Of a DNA stretch of 18,134 bases, positions 1-6,508 are shown piece after piece (position 1 is the first letter of the stretch; the number at the start of each line of letters is the position of its first letter). Both the position numbers and the translations under genes were made by a program. The notes beneath the pieces were generated by a model, which worked only from the letters and a program-made list of their open reading frames with translations, made no database searches and was not told the origin of the DNA. This DNA is from Betaproteobacteria bacterium. GTDB lineage: Bacteria; Pseudomonadota; Gammaproteobacteria; Burkholderiales; Casimicrobiaceae. Location of the stretch: positions 3,964 through 22,097 of the forward strand of contig PLYG01000515.1 of the NCBI GenBank assembly GCA_003153335.1. The letters run 5' to 3'.

Positions 1-419
1 AAGCGTTCGATGTCGTTGCCCTTGAACGTGCTGCCATCGCCCCAGATGTGGACGTCGTCTTCCTTCATCGCGATGACGAGCATCGTGCCGGTGACGGCGC
101 GTCCCAGCGGCGTGGTGTTGAAGTACGGCACCCCCGCGGTGGTGATGTGAAACGCGCCGCATTGCAGCGCGGCCAGACCCTCGGCCACGAGCTGCCGGCG
201 GCAGTCGACCAGACGCGCCTTCTCGGCGCCGTATTGCAGCGCGCGCCGCGGGATATCGTCGTAGTCCAGTTCATCTGGCTGACCCAAATTCGCCGTGTAG
301 GCGTAGGGGATCGCGCCTTTTTCGCGCATCCAGAGGAGCGCGGCGCTGGTGTCGAGTCCGCCGGAAAAGGCGATGCCGACTTTTTCGCCGACGGGGAGGG
401 ATTGAAGAATGTTTGCCAT
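1..419 (-). CDS. argG: Argininosuccinate synthase, N-terminal part (cut by window edge)
   Basis: Cytosolic enzyme of arginine biosynthesis that joins citrulline and aspartate using ATP to give argininosuccinate. Only the first 139 or so codons are present; the gene runs off the left edge. Seen directly: the peptide opens MANILQSLPVGEKVGIAFSG, containing the N-type ATP pyrophosphatase P-loop FSGGLDTS, followed by AYTANLGQPDE, then QCGAFHITT and FNTTPLGRAVTGT, ending near GDGSTFKGNDIER. These match the long (about 447-residue) E. coli-type ArgG rather than the shorter 400-residue type. The ATG at 417-419 gives the expected N-terminus; the upstream ribosome site is weak (TGGCGG). No other arginine gene is in view, so it looks monocistronic from this side. 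Identification is by recalled family sequence and is secure. Confidence 0.96.
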   Translation of the reverse strand, partial: MANILQSLPVGEKVGIAFSGGLDTSAALLWMREKGAIPYAYTANLGQPDELDYDDIPRRALQYGAEKARLVDCRRQLVAEGLAALQCGAFHITTAGVPYFNTTPLGRAVTGTMLVIAMKEDDVHIWGDGSTFKGNDIER

Positions 420-715
420 CGTTTGCCGCCAGCTCGAAAGGCCAGCCGAAGGGAGAGAATCTTGCATCTTACTTGATGATGCCTCCGCAGAGGCTGCCAA
501 TCCCCGATACTCGTCCGCTCGGTGGTGGTTGCGCGCTCTGCGAACGTAAATACCCGTGACTGCGCATTCGGTCCCCACCCGCAGCCGCTTATCAGGCGGG
601 CCTAAGTGCAGTGAGGTTTAATCCGGCCAGCCGCGCTTGCGACCGAAACAACATTGTCGTACCAAAGGAAAGCGGCCCCGAGAGGCCGCTTTTCCCACCG
701 CTATTTTAACAAGAA
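420..715. other. Intergenic region between argG and the crystallin/glycine-zipper gene
   Basis: Apart from the hairpin at 669-692 I see no gene, tRNA or repeat here. Both flanking genes are on the minus strand, so the argG promoter should lie in the part nearest 420-500, but no convincing -35/-10 pair was found. Confidence 0.5.
669..692. terminator. GC-rich hairpin with short T-run, probable (bidirectional) terminator
   Basis: A perfect 9-bp inverted repeat, AAAGCGGCC at 669-677 and GGCCGCTTT at 684-692, with a 6-base loop, lies 24 bases beyond the stop of the minus-strand crystallin/glycine-zipper gene. The A/T ends make it look the same from both strands (TTTT on plus, CTTTCCTTT on minus). 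It most likely ends transcription of the minus-strand gene. The T-run is short, so efficiency is uncertain. Confidence 0.65.
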
Positions 716-1522
716 TTACCCTCTGGGTTCGCCGTTGCCGTTGACTGTAATCGTACGGCCAGGGGGAGCTTGCATTTGCACTTTATGTTCTACACCCCGG
801 AAATTGTAGGTTACATCCCAGAACTCGGGCTGGCCGCTCGGGACCGTGGAGCATTTCTGGACATCCTGGCCGTACACAGCGCGCCCGTCGCCACGACCGG
901 CATTCGCACCGATTGCGGCACCAGCGACAGCGCCGCCGGCGGTCGCGACATCGTTGCCGCGTCCGCTGCCGATCTGGTGACCGAGCACGCCGCCGATGAT
1001 CGCGCCGAGGACGGCGCCGCCAACGTTGGCATTGCCGCGGTCTTGAACGACCTGCTGCCGCTCGACCCAGCAGCGTTGCTCGGGCGGACCGACTACGGCG
1101 CGCACGGAAGTAACCGGCACCTCAACCAGCCGTTCGTTCGGACGCTGGCGATATTCGTAAGTGGGCGCGGCGAGTGGTTCCGGCGCCGCAATTGCGTTCG
1201 GTGCGTCATGGGTGATCGGCCGCACCGAGGAAATGCGGTTTTCCATGCCTAGTCCTCTGCGCGAGTCGTAGCTGCCACGGCGCAGAACCACGCATCGGCC
1301 CTGGAAGCGTGCGTCCTCGCACACTTCCCAGCGCCCGCGTTCGACGACTGCCGATGATGCGCGATCGTTGAATCCGAATCGTTCGAAGTTGCCTACCTGT
1401 TTGTCCGTGGTAAATGTCCGTCCGCGGAATCCCTCGCCCTCGTAGAAGGTGATTTGTGCCGCCGCCTGCGCGGCGATGCCGATCGCAGCTATACCCAGAG
1501 CGGCCTTGAGTTTCCAGTTCAT
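716..1522 (-). CDS. Exported beta/gamma-crystallin-fold protein with glycine-zipper segment
   Basis: A 268-residue envelope protein. Residues 1-22 are a signal peptide (MNWK, then an Ala/Ile-rich core ending AQAAAQ). Residues about 24-102 look like a beta/gamma-crystallin-type domain: two Greek-key-like halves, ITFYEGEGFRGR and WEVCEDARFQGRCVVL, the second ending GMENRISSVRP. A linker leads to a glycine-zipper stretch at about 166-212 (GGAVLGAIIGGVLGHQIGSG, then GGAVAGAAIGANAG), as in the 17-kDa surface antigen family, which inserts into or spans the outer membrane. Cysteines at 68, 77, 151 and 224 could form disulfides in the periplasm. The start at 1522 is supported by GGAGAG seven bases upstream. 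Family knowledge points to envelope or stress-related roles; the exact function is unknown. Confidence 0.85.
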   Translation of the reverse strand: MNWKLKAALGIAAIGIAAQAAAQITFYEGEGFRGRTFTTDKQVGNFERFGFNDRASSAVVERGRWEVCEDARFQGRCVVLRRGSYDSRRGLGMENRISSVRPITHDAPNAIAAPEPLAAPTYEYRQRPNERLVEVPVTSVRAVVGPPEQRCWVERQQVVQDRGNANVGGAVLGAIIGGVLGHQIGSGRGNDVATAGGAVAGAAIGANAGRGDGRAVYGQDVQKCSTVPSGQPEFWDVTYNFRGVEHKVQMQAPPGRTITVNGNGEPRG

Positions 1523-1545
1523 AAGTGACTCTCCAATTGGTTTTG

Positions 1546-1561
1546 CGTGCAGAACTGCACG
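1546..1561. promoter_or_regulatory. Palindrome in the leader of the crystallin/glycine-zipper gene
   Basis: CGTGCAG, AA, CTGCACG: two perfect 7-base arms with a 2-base centre, ending 24 bases upstream of the ATG at 1522 (minus strand). It could be a repressor-type operator overlapping the transcription start or a small leader hairpin. The regulator is unknown. Confidence 0.4.
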
Positions 1562-1646
1562 ACTGATGTTGAACTACTAGCAAGAGCTTAACGCGCAAGA
1601 GCGATGGGACGTTGTCATCCGATGCGGCAGGGGCGTGTCGGCCAGC

Positions 1647-1662
1647 GTCGCCAACTGGCGAC
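1647..1662. promoter_or_regulatory. Inverted repeat GTCGCCA-AC-TGGCGAC
   Basis: Perfect 7-base arms with a 2-base centre in the 215-base gap between two minus-strand genes. Without a T-run it is not a typical terminator. It may be a protein-binding site upstream of the crystallin/glycine-zipper gene. Confidence 0.35.
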
Positions 1663-1677
1663 AGACTATTCCTACGC

Positions 1678-1696
1678 GCGCGTCACATTGACGCGC
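1678..1696. terminator. Hairpin GCGCGTCA-CAT-TGACGCGC
   Basis: Perfect 8-base arms and a 3-base loop, starting about 40 bases beyond the stop of the minus-strand gene ending at 1738. Its position fits an end-of-transcript hairpin for that gene, but there is no clear U-tract on either strand, so an operator function is equally possible. Confidence 0.4.
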
Positions 1697-1737
1697 TAAA
1701 GTGAAATTCGAAATATGTTTCATTGGTCAATCACAGT

Positions 1738-2256
1738 TCAGCCGGGCTTCCTGAAGTCGCCTTCTATCCACTTTGACGCACTTTCCCTGGTCAGCTTGAA
1801 ACCGGGCGCTACGCGCACTTGGGCGAGCTGTTCACCGGCATCATCCTGCGCGGTCAGCAGCGCATAGGGGTTCTCTTCGTCGGGAACGATATCCAGCGTC
1901 ACGCTGACCCTCGCTGATTTGGCGGTCACCGTGACGCTCTGGTGCAGCGTGGCATGCAACTGCTGCTCCTGCCGGCGCACGAATTCCGAGGCGGTCTTGA
2001 CCAAGGTGCTGAACGCGGTCCTGTCCAGCGGTTTCGGGTTCTTCTTGTCGCGTCCCATGGTCCAGGGGCCCACCAACGCGGGCTCGGCCTCCCCGTCCTT
2101 TTGCATCGCCACGGCCCAGCCATCGTCGTCTTCGTTCTTGATTACCCGCGCGGTCCAGCCGTCGGCGCGCCAAAGACGCGGGTCCTGCGTCCTGGAGTCA
2201 CCGCTGGGCGAAGACTTGTCCGGGGAATCATGAGACGGGATGGGCATCTCGGTCAA
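1738..2256 (-). CDS. Conserved-looking hypothetical protein, 172 residues
   Basis: A soluble, acidic protein with no signal peptide or membrane segment. The first 25 or so residues are polar and probably disordered (rich in Ser, Pro, Asp), followed by a compact region with DGWTARVIKNEDDDGWAVAM, then GPWTMGRDKKNPKPLD and a C-terminal beta-rich part. I do not recognise a named family. The reading frame begins with TTG at 2254-2256; an in-frame ATG at 2245-2247 (three codons later) is an equally possible start, and neither has a strong ribosome site. The codon pattern is normal for the neighbourhood and the frame is long and clean, which supports a real gene. A small minus-strand ORF (2228-2410) overlaps its start. 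Confidence 0.7.
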   Translation of the reverse strand: MTEMPIPSHDSPDKSSPSGDSRTQDPRLWRADGWTARVIKNEDDDGWAVAMQKDGEAEPALVGPWTMGRDKKNPKPLDRTAFSTLVKTASEFVRRQEQQLHATLHQSVTVTAKSARVSVTLDIVPDEENPYALLTAQDDAGEQLAQVRVAPGFKLTRESASKWIEGDFRKPG

Positions 2257-2410
2257 TTGGGCATCCGTAATTGCAAGACCAGGGGTTAAACCACGTTTTG
2301 TCAGGGATAGCCGTAGTCTGTTCCGATTTTGTCGACGTCGTCAGTCTGCTACCGCACAGAGCGTTACACCCTCGGACACCAATGGCGGCCAGCAGTAATT
2401 TCTTGAACAT
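2228..2410 (-). CDS. Possible small exported protein overlapping the next start (weak)
   Basis: A 60-residue frame beginning MFKKLLLAAIGVRGCNAL, which resembles a bacterial signal or lipoprotein leader (Lys-Lys, hydrophobic run, Cys at 15). The arginine next to the Cys breaks a proper lipobox, and there is no clear ribosome site. It overlaps the start of the downstream hypothetical gene by about 29 bases in another frame. It may be a decayed small lipoprotein gene or chance. Confidence 0.25.
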   Translation of the reverse strand: MFKKLLLAAIGVRGCNALCGSRLTTSTKSEQTTAIPDKTWFNPWSCNYGCPIDRDAHPVS

Positions 2411-2668
2411 GTGCAATTTGGAGCCCCGCAAACGTCGGGGTAGCCGTGACCCGAGGAAGGATCGTACAGTACCGCGGTTGCCGTGTTCAGTCGAAGGGAT
2501 GCGTCGCAAGCCGGGGAAGGCGCGGACAACCACCCATCTGTTGACCAATGTGCAAGAATTCGGCTGCGTGATGACATCGGAACACGCGTGTCGTCGACGC
2601 CATCGCAGTTCGTTTTTTCAGAAGGACTGAAGCCTGTCCACGACAACTCACTCAACAAGGAGAACACC
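2257..2668. other. Divergent intergenic region
   Basis: About 410 bases between the minus-strand hypothetical gene and the plus-strand VOC gene. It should hold both promoters, but no convincing pair was identified. It contains the weak small ORF at 2228-2410 and a short hairpin, CCCCG at 2424-2428 with CGGGG at 2436-2440, that has no T-run. Confidence 0.4.
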
Positions 2669-3040
2669 ATGATCGGTTACGTCACACTGGGTACCAACGA
2701 TCTGCCCCGCGCGGCAAAGTTTTACGATGCGCTGCTGGCCGAAATCGGCGCCGGTCGCTTTATGGAGACGGACCAATTCATCGCCTGGGCGGTGAGTCCC
2801 ACTGCTCCGGGGCTAGGTTTGACCAAGCCCTACGATGGCAAGGCGGCGACGGTCGGCAACGGCGTGATGGTCGCGCTGGCGATGGACACGCCCGGGAAAG
2901 TCGACAGTTTCTACAAGAAGGCCATGGAGCTGGGGGCGAAAGATGAAGGCCTTCCGGGCCCGCGCGGTGACAGCGGCTTCTACGCTGCTTACTTTCGCGA
3001 TCTGGACGGGAACAAGCTGAATTGTTTTTGCATGAAGTGA
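2669..3040 (+). CDS. VOC-superfamily (glyoxalase/bleomycin-resistance fold) protein
   Basis: A 123-residue cytosolic protein with one vicinal-oxygen-chelate module pair. Family signatures seen: MIGYVTLGTNDLPRAAKFYD at the N-terminus, VMVALAMDTPGKVDSFYKKA in the middle and GFYAAYFRDLDGNKLNCFCM at the end. The start at 2669 is fixed by AAGGAGA at 2657-2663. Two positions that usually carry metal ligands are changed: the early His (IDHVxL in relatives) is Tyr4, and the late Glu (GNKLE) is Asn118. So it may not be a metal-dependent enzyme of the usual kind. It stands alone, with no obvious operon partner. Substrate unknown. Confidence 0.88.
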   Translation: MIGYVTLGTNDLPRAAKFYDALLAEIGAGRFMETDQFIAWAVSPTAPGLGLTKPYDGKAATVGNGVMVALAMDTPGKVDSFYKKAMELGAKDEGLPGPRGDSGFYAAYFRDLDGNKLNCFCMK

Positions 3041-3465
3041 TCTGGATCAATGCACAGTGCGGCCCGACATCGCACAGCAGCGACGATCGTCAGCTACGAC
3101 CATCAAGGTCTCGTGCAATACTTTCTGCCAGCAGTGCAAGGCCGCGAGCTTTGTTCACCCGACCTTCAGCGGGCGCGTTCAAAGGGGCGTTGGTCCTGTC
3201 CACCGCGCCCTCGGCATGACAATCGTGGCGAGGTGCCTGGCGAATTGACGAAACTCAATCCCAAGATCTGGCGCGGAACCAAAGCAAGCGTGCCGTGGCG
3301 CAAAAACTGCCCCGCACCGTGGCATCAGCACGTGACTCGGGGTAGACTGTGCCGCGTTCGGGCAGGGCAACGCAGTTGCAGCCTCATGCACGGCAGTAGA
3401 ATCGCAGCAACTCTCGCGCCCGGAATCGTCATTGCACCGGGCGCGATAAAACGGGGATGCCGACG
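3041..3465 (+). other. Intergenic region upstream of the TRAP operon
   Basis: About 420 bases with no supported gene; the open frames crossing it lack ribosome sites and family features. The TRAP promoter and leader are expected here, and the main visible structure is the hairpin at 3414-3446. Confidence 0.4.
3414..3446 (+). promoter_or_regulatory. Leader hairpin upstream of the TRAP transporter operon
   Basis: A perfect 10-base inverted repeat, TCGCGCCCGG at 3414-3423 and CCGGGCGCGA at 3437-3446, with a 13-base loop. It ends 10 to 19 bases before the two candidate start codons of dctQ, and the sequence TAAAACGGGG (the ribosome site) directly follows it. It could be an attenuator, a stabilising 5' hairpin or an operator. 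Confidence 0.5.
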
Positions 3466-4008
3466 ATGGAGGAGACGGTTGGGCAAACGTCCGCGGAAAG
3501 CGTGGCGGGACGTTTTGGTCCGGGTGGACGCGTGCTGCTGGCGACGGTCAGGAACCTGGCGATAGCCGGCGGCCTGGTATTTATCGCACTGGTCGCGATG
3601 TCGATCGTTTCGATCGTCGGCCGCAAGCTCTTTTCGTGGCCGGTGCCGGGGGACGTCGAGTTGCTGCAGATGTGCGCGGCGTTCGCCTCGTCGGCATTCT
3701 TCGCCTACTGTCACATGATCGGCGGCGATGTAAAGGTCGATTTCTTCACCCACAATCTTTCCGCGCAGATAGTCGCGCGGCTCGACATGTTTGGGTCGCT
3801 GCTGGTGGGCGCCTTCGGCACGGTTCTGGCGTGGCGGACTGCCGCCGGCGCGATTGCCCTCAAGGAAGTCGGCGAAACCTCGGCGGTGCTCGGGTGGCCC
3901 GTCTGGCTGGCGCAGGCGTTGATGGTGCCAGGGTTCGCGCTCCTCGCCTGCGCCGGGTTTTACATGAGCTTCTACTGGCTGCGCGCTTCGCTGCGGGGAC
4001 GGCCTTGA
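3466..4008 (+). CDS. TRAP transporter small membrane subunit (DctQ family)
   Basis: Inner-membrane subunit of a tripartite ATP-independent periplasmic transporter, which imports organic acids using an ion gradient; it bridges the binding protein and the large channel subunit. About 180 residues, with four hydrophobic helices (near residues 28-52, 65-82, 104-125 and 143-168) and the family features GRKLFSWPVPGDVELLQM and GDVKVDFFT. The ATG at 3466 has CGGGG nine bases upstream; an in-frame ATG at 3457 directly abuts that site and is less likely. The stop TGA overlaps the TTG start of the next gene (TTGA), showing translational coupling. Confidence 0.92.
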   Translation: MEETVGQTSAESVAGRFGPGGRVLLATVRNLAIAGGLVFIALVAMSIVSIVGRKLFSWPVPGDVELLQMCAAFASSAFFAYCHMIGGDVKVDFFTHNLSAQIVARLDMFGSLLVGAFGTVLAWRTAAGAIALKEVGETSAVLGWPVWLAQALMVPGFALLACAGFYMSFYWLRASLRGRP

Positions 4009-5336
4009 GCGGCATCGAAGTCGGCTTCGTGATCTTTGGCGTGATGCTGGCGCTGATGGTCATCCGCGTGCCGATCGGCATCGCGATGTTCATGGTCGGC
4101 GCCTGCGGGTATCTGTATCTGACCGGGGGCAACACTGCGGCGCTGCTCAATTCGCTCAAGAATCTCGCGTATGCGCGACTGTCGAATTACGACCTGGTGG
4201 TGATTCCGCTGTTCCTGCTGATGGGGCAGTTCGCCACCCACGGCGGGCTTTCCAGTGCGCTGTTCCGCTTTGTCAGCGCGTTCCTGGGCCATAAGAAGGG
4301 CGGGATTGCGATGGCGGCGATCGGGGCGTGCGCGGGCTTTGGCGCGATCTGCGGGTCGTCGCTGGCCACCGCCGCGACGATGGGCCAGGTGGCCTTGCCG
4401 GAGCTGCGCCGCTACGGCTACTCCGGGGCGCTCGCGACGGGCGCGCTGGCCGCAGGCGGCACGCTCGGGATCATGATCCCGCCGTCGGTGCCGCTGGTGA
4501 TCTATGCCATTCTCACGCAGGAGTCGATCGGCAAGCTGTTCGTGGCCGCCGTGATCCCCGGCCTCATCGCGATGCTGGGCTACATGCTGGTCGTGAAGAT
4601 CTACGTGACCTTGAAACCCGGTGCCGGACCGGCTGGCCCGCGTGTCGCCTGGCCCGAGCGCCTGAAATGCCTGCTGCAGGTGACACCGGTCCTGTTCGTC
4701 TTTCTGGTCGTGATCGTCGGGATCTACGCCGGTTGGGCCAACCCGACCGAGGCGGCGGCGATCGGCGCCGCGGCGTGCGGTATGCTCGCGCTGGTCTCGG
4801 GCAAGATGGGCATTAAGGGCTTGGTCGCGAGTGCCTTGGGTACCGCGCAGGCGACGGGGATGATCTTCCTGGTTCTTCTAGGCGCCGACATGATGAATTC
4901 GGCGCTCGCGCTGTCGCAGATGCCGGTGGAACTGGCAAACTGGGTCAAGGCCAGCGGGCTCTCGCCGTTGCTGGTCATGTTCTTCATCCTGCTGATCTAC
5001 ATTTTCCTCGGTTGCGTGATGGATGCGCTGGCGATGATCCTGCTTACGATTCCGATTTTCTATCCGATGGTCATGGGCCTCGACTACTTCGGGCTCTCAC
5101 AGGGCGACAAGTCGATTTGGTTCGGCATCCTGGCGCTGATGGTGGTCGAGATCGGACTCGTGCATCCGCCGGTGGGGATGAACGTCTATATCATCAACCG
5201 TCTGGCCAAGGACGTGCCGCTGACCGAAACCTTCAAGGGCGTCATCCCGTTCCTGGTGTCGGACGGAATACGGACTACACTGCTGGTGTTTTTCCCGATC
5301 ATTTCGCTGTATCTTGTGCACACATTCCAGCGCTAG
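4005..5336 (+). CDS. TRAP transporter large permease subunit (DctM family)
   Basis: The transport-catalysing inner-membrane subunit, 443 residues, with about a dozen hydrophobic helices throughout. Recognised stretches: VIRVPIGIAMFMVGA, YDLVVIPLFLLMGQFATHGG, CGSSLATAATMGQVALPELR, GTLGIMIPPSVPLVIYAI, GWANPTEAAAIGA, LGCVMDALAMILLTIPIFYP and VHPPVGMNVYIIN, all typical of DctM. The start is inferred to be TTG at 4005, which overlaps the dctQ stop and has GGGGA upstream. The open frame continues upstream to 3636, but that part is antisense-like to nothing and simply shadows dctQ, so it is not coding. GTG at 4029 or ATG at 4044 are alternatives that would cut the first helix. Confidence 0.94.
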   Translation: MSGIEVGFVIFGVMLALMVIRVPIGIAMFMVGACGYLYLTGGNTAALLNSLKNLAYARLSNYDLVVIPLFLLMGQFATHGGLSSALFRFVSAFLGHKKGGIAMAAIGACAGFGAICGSSLATAATMGQVALPELRRYGYSGALATGALAAGGTLGIMIPPSVPLVIYAILTQESIGKLFVAAVIPGLIAMLGYMLVVKIYVTLKPGAGPAGPRVAWPERLKCLLQVTPVLFVFLVVIVGIYAGWANPTEAAAIGAAACGMLALVSGKMGIKGLVASALGTAQATGMIFLVLLGADMMNSALALSQMPVELANWVKASGLSPLLVMFFILLIYIFLGCVMDALAMILLTIPIFYPMVMGLDYFGLSQGDKSIWFGILALMVVEIGLVHPPVGMNVYIINRLAKDVPLTETFKGVIPFLVSDGIRTTLLVFFPIISLYLVHTFQR

Positions 5337-5358
5337 AGCTGGACCCTAAGGAGGCAAC

Positions 5359-6393
5359 ATGAAGTCATTGAAACTTGTCCGTCTGGCGGGCGCTCTCGCG
5401 CTGGCATCCGGATTTGGAACCGCAAGCGGCCAGGAGGTCGTGCTCAAGGTCGAGCATTTCCTCGGCCCCAATTCGACCGCGCAGCAGCAGTTGCTGGGCC
5501 CGTGGTGTGAAAAGATCGCCAAGGAGTCGGCCAACAAGATGAAGTGCCAGATCTATCCGGCGATGCAGTTGGGCGGCACGCCGCCGCAGCTCTTCGATCA
5601 GGCCAAGGACGGTGTGGTCGACATCGCGTGGACGCTCCCCACGTATCAGGCCGGCCGCTTTTCCAAGTCGGAAGTGTTCGAACTGCCGTTCCTGATCAAG
5701 ACCGCGGAGACCGGGAGCCCGGCGCTATGGGACTACATCCAGAAAAACGCGCTCGACGAATACAAGGGCGTGAAACTGATCCTGACCCATGTGCACGATG
5801 GCGCGCAATTCCATTTCACGACCAAGGACGTCAAGACGCTCGAGGACCTCAAGGGCCTGAAGGTGCGCGCCCCTACGCGCATTTCGAGCAGGGTACTGAC
5901 GGCGCTGGGGGCGGTCCCGGTGCAGATGCCGGTGCCGCAAGTGCCCGAGGCGATGTCCAAGGGTGTCGTCGATGGCGCGTCGCTGCCGTGGGAAGTGGTG
6001 CCCGCGCTCAAGATCGACGAAATCGCCAAGACGCACACGGAGACGGCTCCCGGCCAGGCGACGATGTCGAACTCGATTTTTGCCGTGGTGATGAACCAGG
6101 CCAAGTACGACAGCCTGCCGGCGGATCTGAAGAAGGTGATTGACGCGAACAGCGGCGTCGCCGCCTCGCAGTGGGCCGGCAAGATCTGGGACGGCACGAT
6201 TGCCCCCGCGCGCAAGTCCGCGCTGGAACACAAGGCGACGATTAATGTGATCACCGCCGCCGAGTATGATCGCTGGAAAAAGGCGACCGAGAACGTGGAC
6301 AAGGAATGGTTCACCGAAGTCGCAGCCAAAGGCGGCAACGGCCCCGCGCTGCTCGAAGACGCCAAGGCGATGATCAAGAAGTACGGCGGCTGA
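5359..6393 (+). CDS. TRAP transporter periplasmic substrate-binding protein (DctP family)
   Basis: A 344-residue secreted solute-binding protein that delivers the substrate to the DctQM pair. Signal peptide at about 1-24 (MKSLKLVRLAG...TASG/QEV). Family features: WTLPTYQAGRF, FELPFLIK, LEDLKGLKVRAP with Arg170 (the conserved arginine that usually salt-bridges a substrate carboxylate), VPEAMSKGVVDGA and the C-terminal helix WFTEV. Start fixed by AAGGAGG at 5348-5354. The gene lies 22 bases after dctM, completing a Q-M-P operon; many TRAP operons have P first. Substrate is probably an organic acid; the sequence alone does not say which. Confidence 0.95.
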   Translation: MKSLKLVRLAGALALASGFGTASGQEVVLKVEHFLGPNSTAQQQLLGPWCEKIAKESANKMKCQIYPAMQLGGTPPQLFDQAKDGVVDIAWTLPTYQAGRFSKSEVFELPFLIKTAETGSPALWDYIQKNALDEYKGVKLILTHVHDGAQFHFTTKDVKTLEDLKGLKVRAPTRISSRVLTALGAVPVQMPVPQVPEAMSKGVVDGASLPWEVVPALKIDEIAKTHTETAPGQATMSNSIFAVVMNQAKYDSLPADLKKVIDANSGVAASQWAGKIWDGTIAPARKSALEHKATINVITAAEYDRWKKATENVDKEWFTEVAAKGGNGPALLEDAKAMIKKYGG

Positions 6394-6421
6394 CTTTCTC
6401 CCCCCGCTTGCATCGTCCTCT

Positions 6422-6447
6422 CCCTCGGCCCGCCTGCGGGGCGAGGG
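6422..6447. terminator. Long GC-rich hairpin after the TRAP operon
   Basis: Nested inverted repeat: CCCTCG (6422-6427) with CGAGGG (6442-6447), enclosing CCCGC (6429-6433) and GCGGG (6436-6440). It starts 28 bases beyond the dctP stop and probably protects or ends the operon mRNA. There is no T-run. Its wording (CTCTCCCTCGGCCCGCCTGC) resembles dispersed intergenic repeats seen in betaproteobacterial genomes. Confidence 0.55.
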
Positions 6448-6508
6448 TTGCGGCGCGGTGCGCTCGGACTGGGCAACTGCGCGTTGACCCTGCAATGTCT
6501 GTATTCAA

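Noticed and set aside
3050..3465. Plus-strand open frames in the gap before the TRAP operon
   Set aside because: There is no ribosome site, composition is Arg/Cys/His-rich and no motif is visible; they look like chance frames in GC-rich DNA.
3636..4004. Upstream extension of the dctM reading frame
   Set aside because: The translation is Arg-rich and soluble, overlaps dctQ in another frame and lacks DctM features; the family N-terminus begins at the TTG at 4005.
5725..6495. Two long minus-strand open frames across dctP
   Set aside because: They are shadows of a clear TRAP binding protein gene; their translations show no family features.
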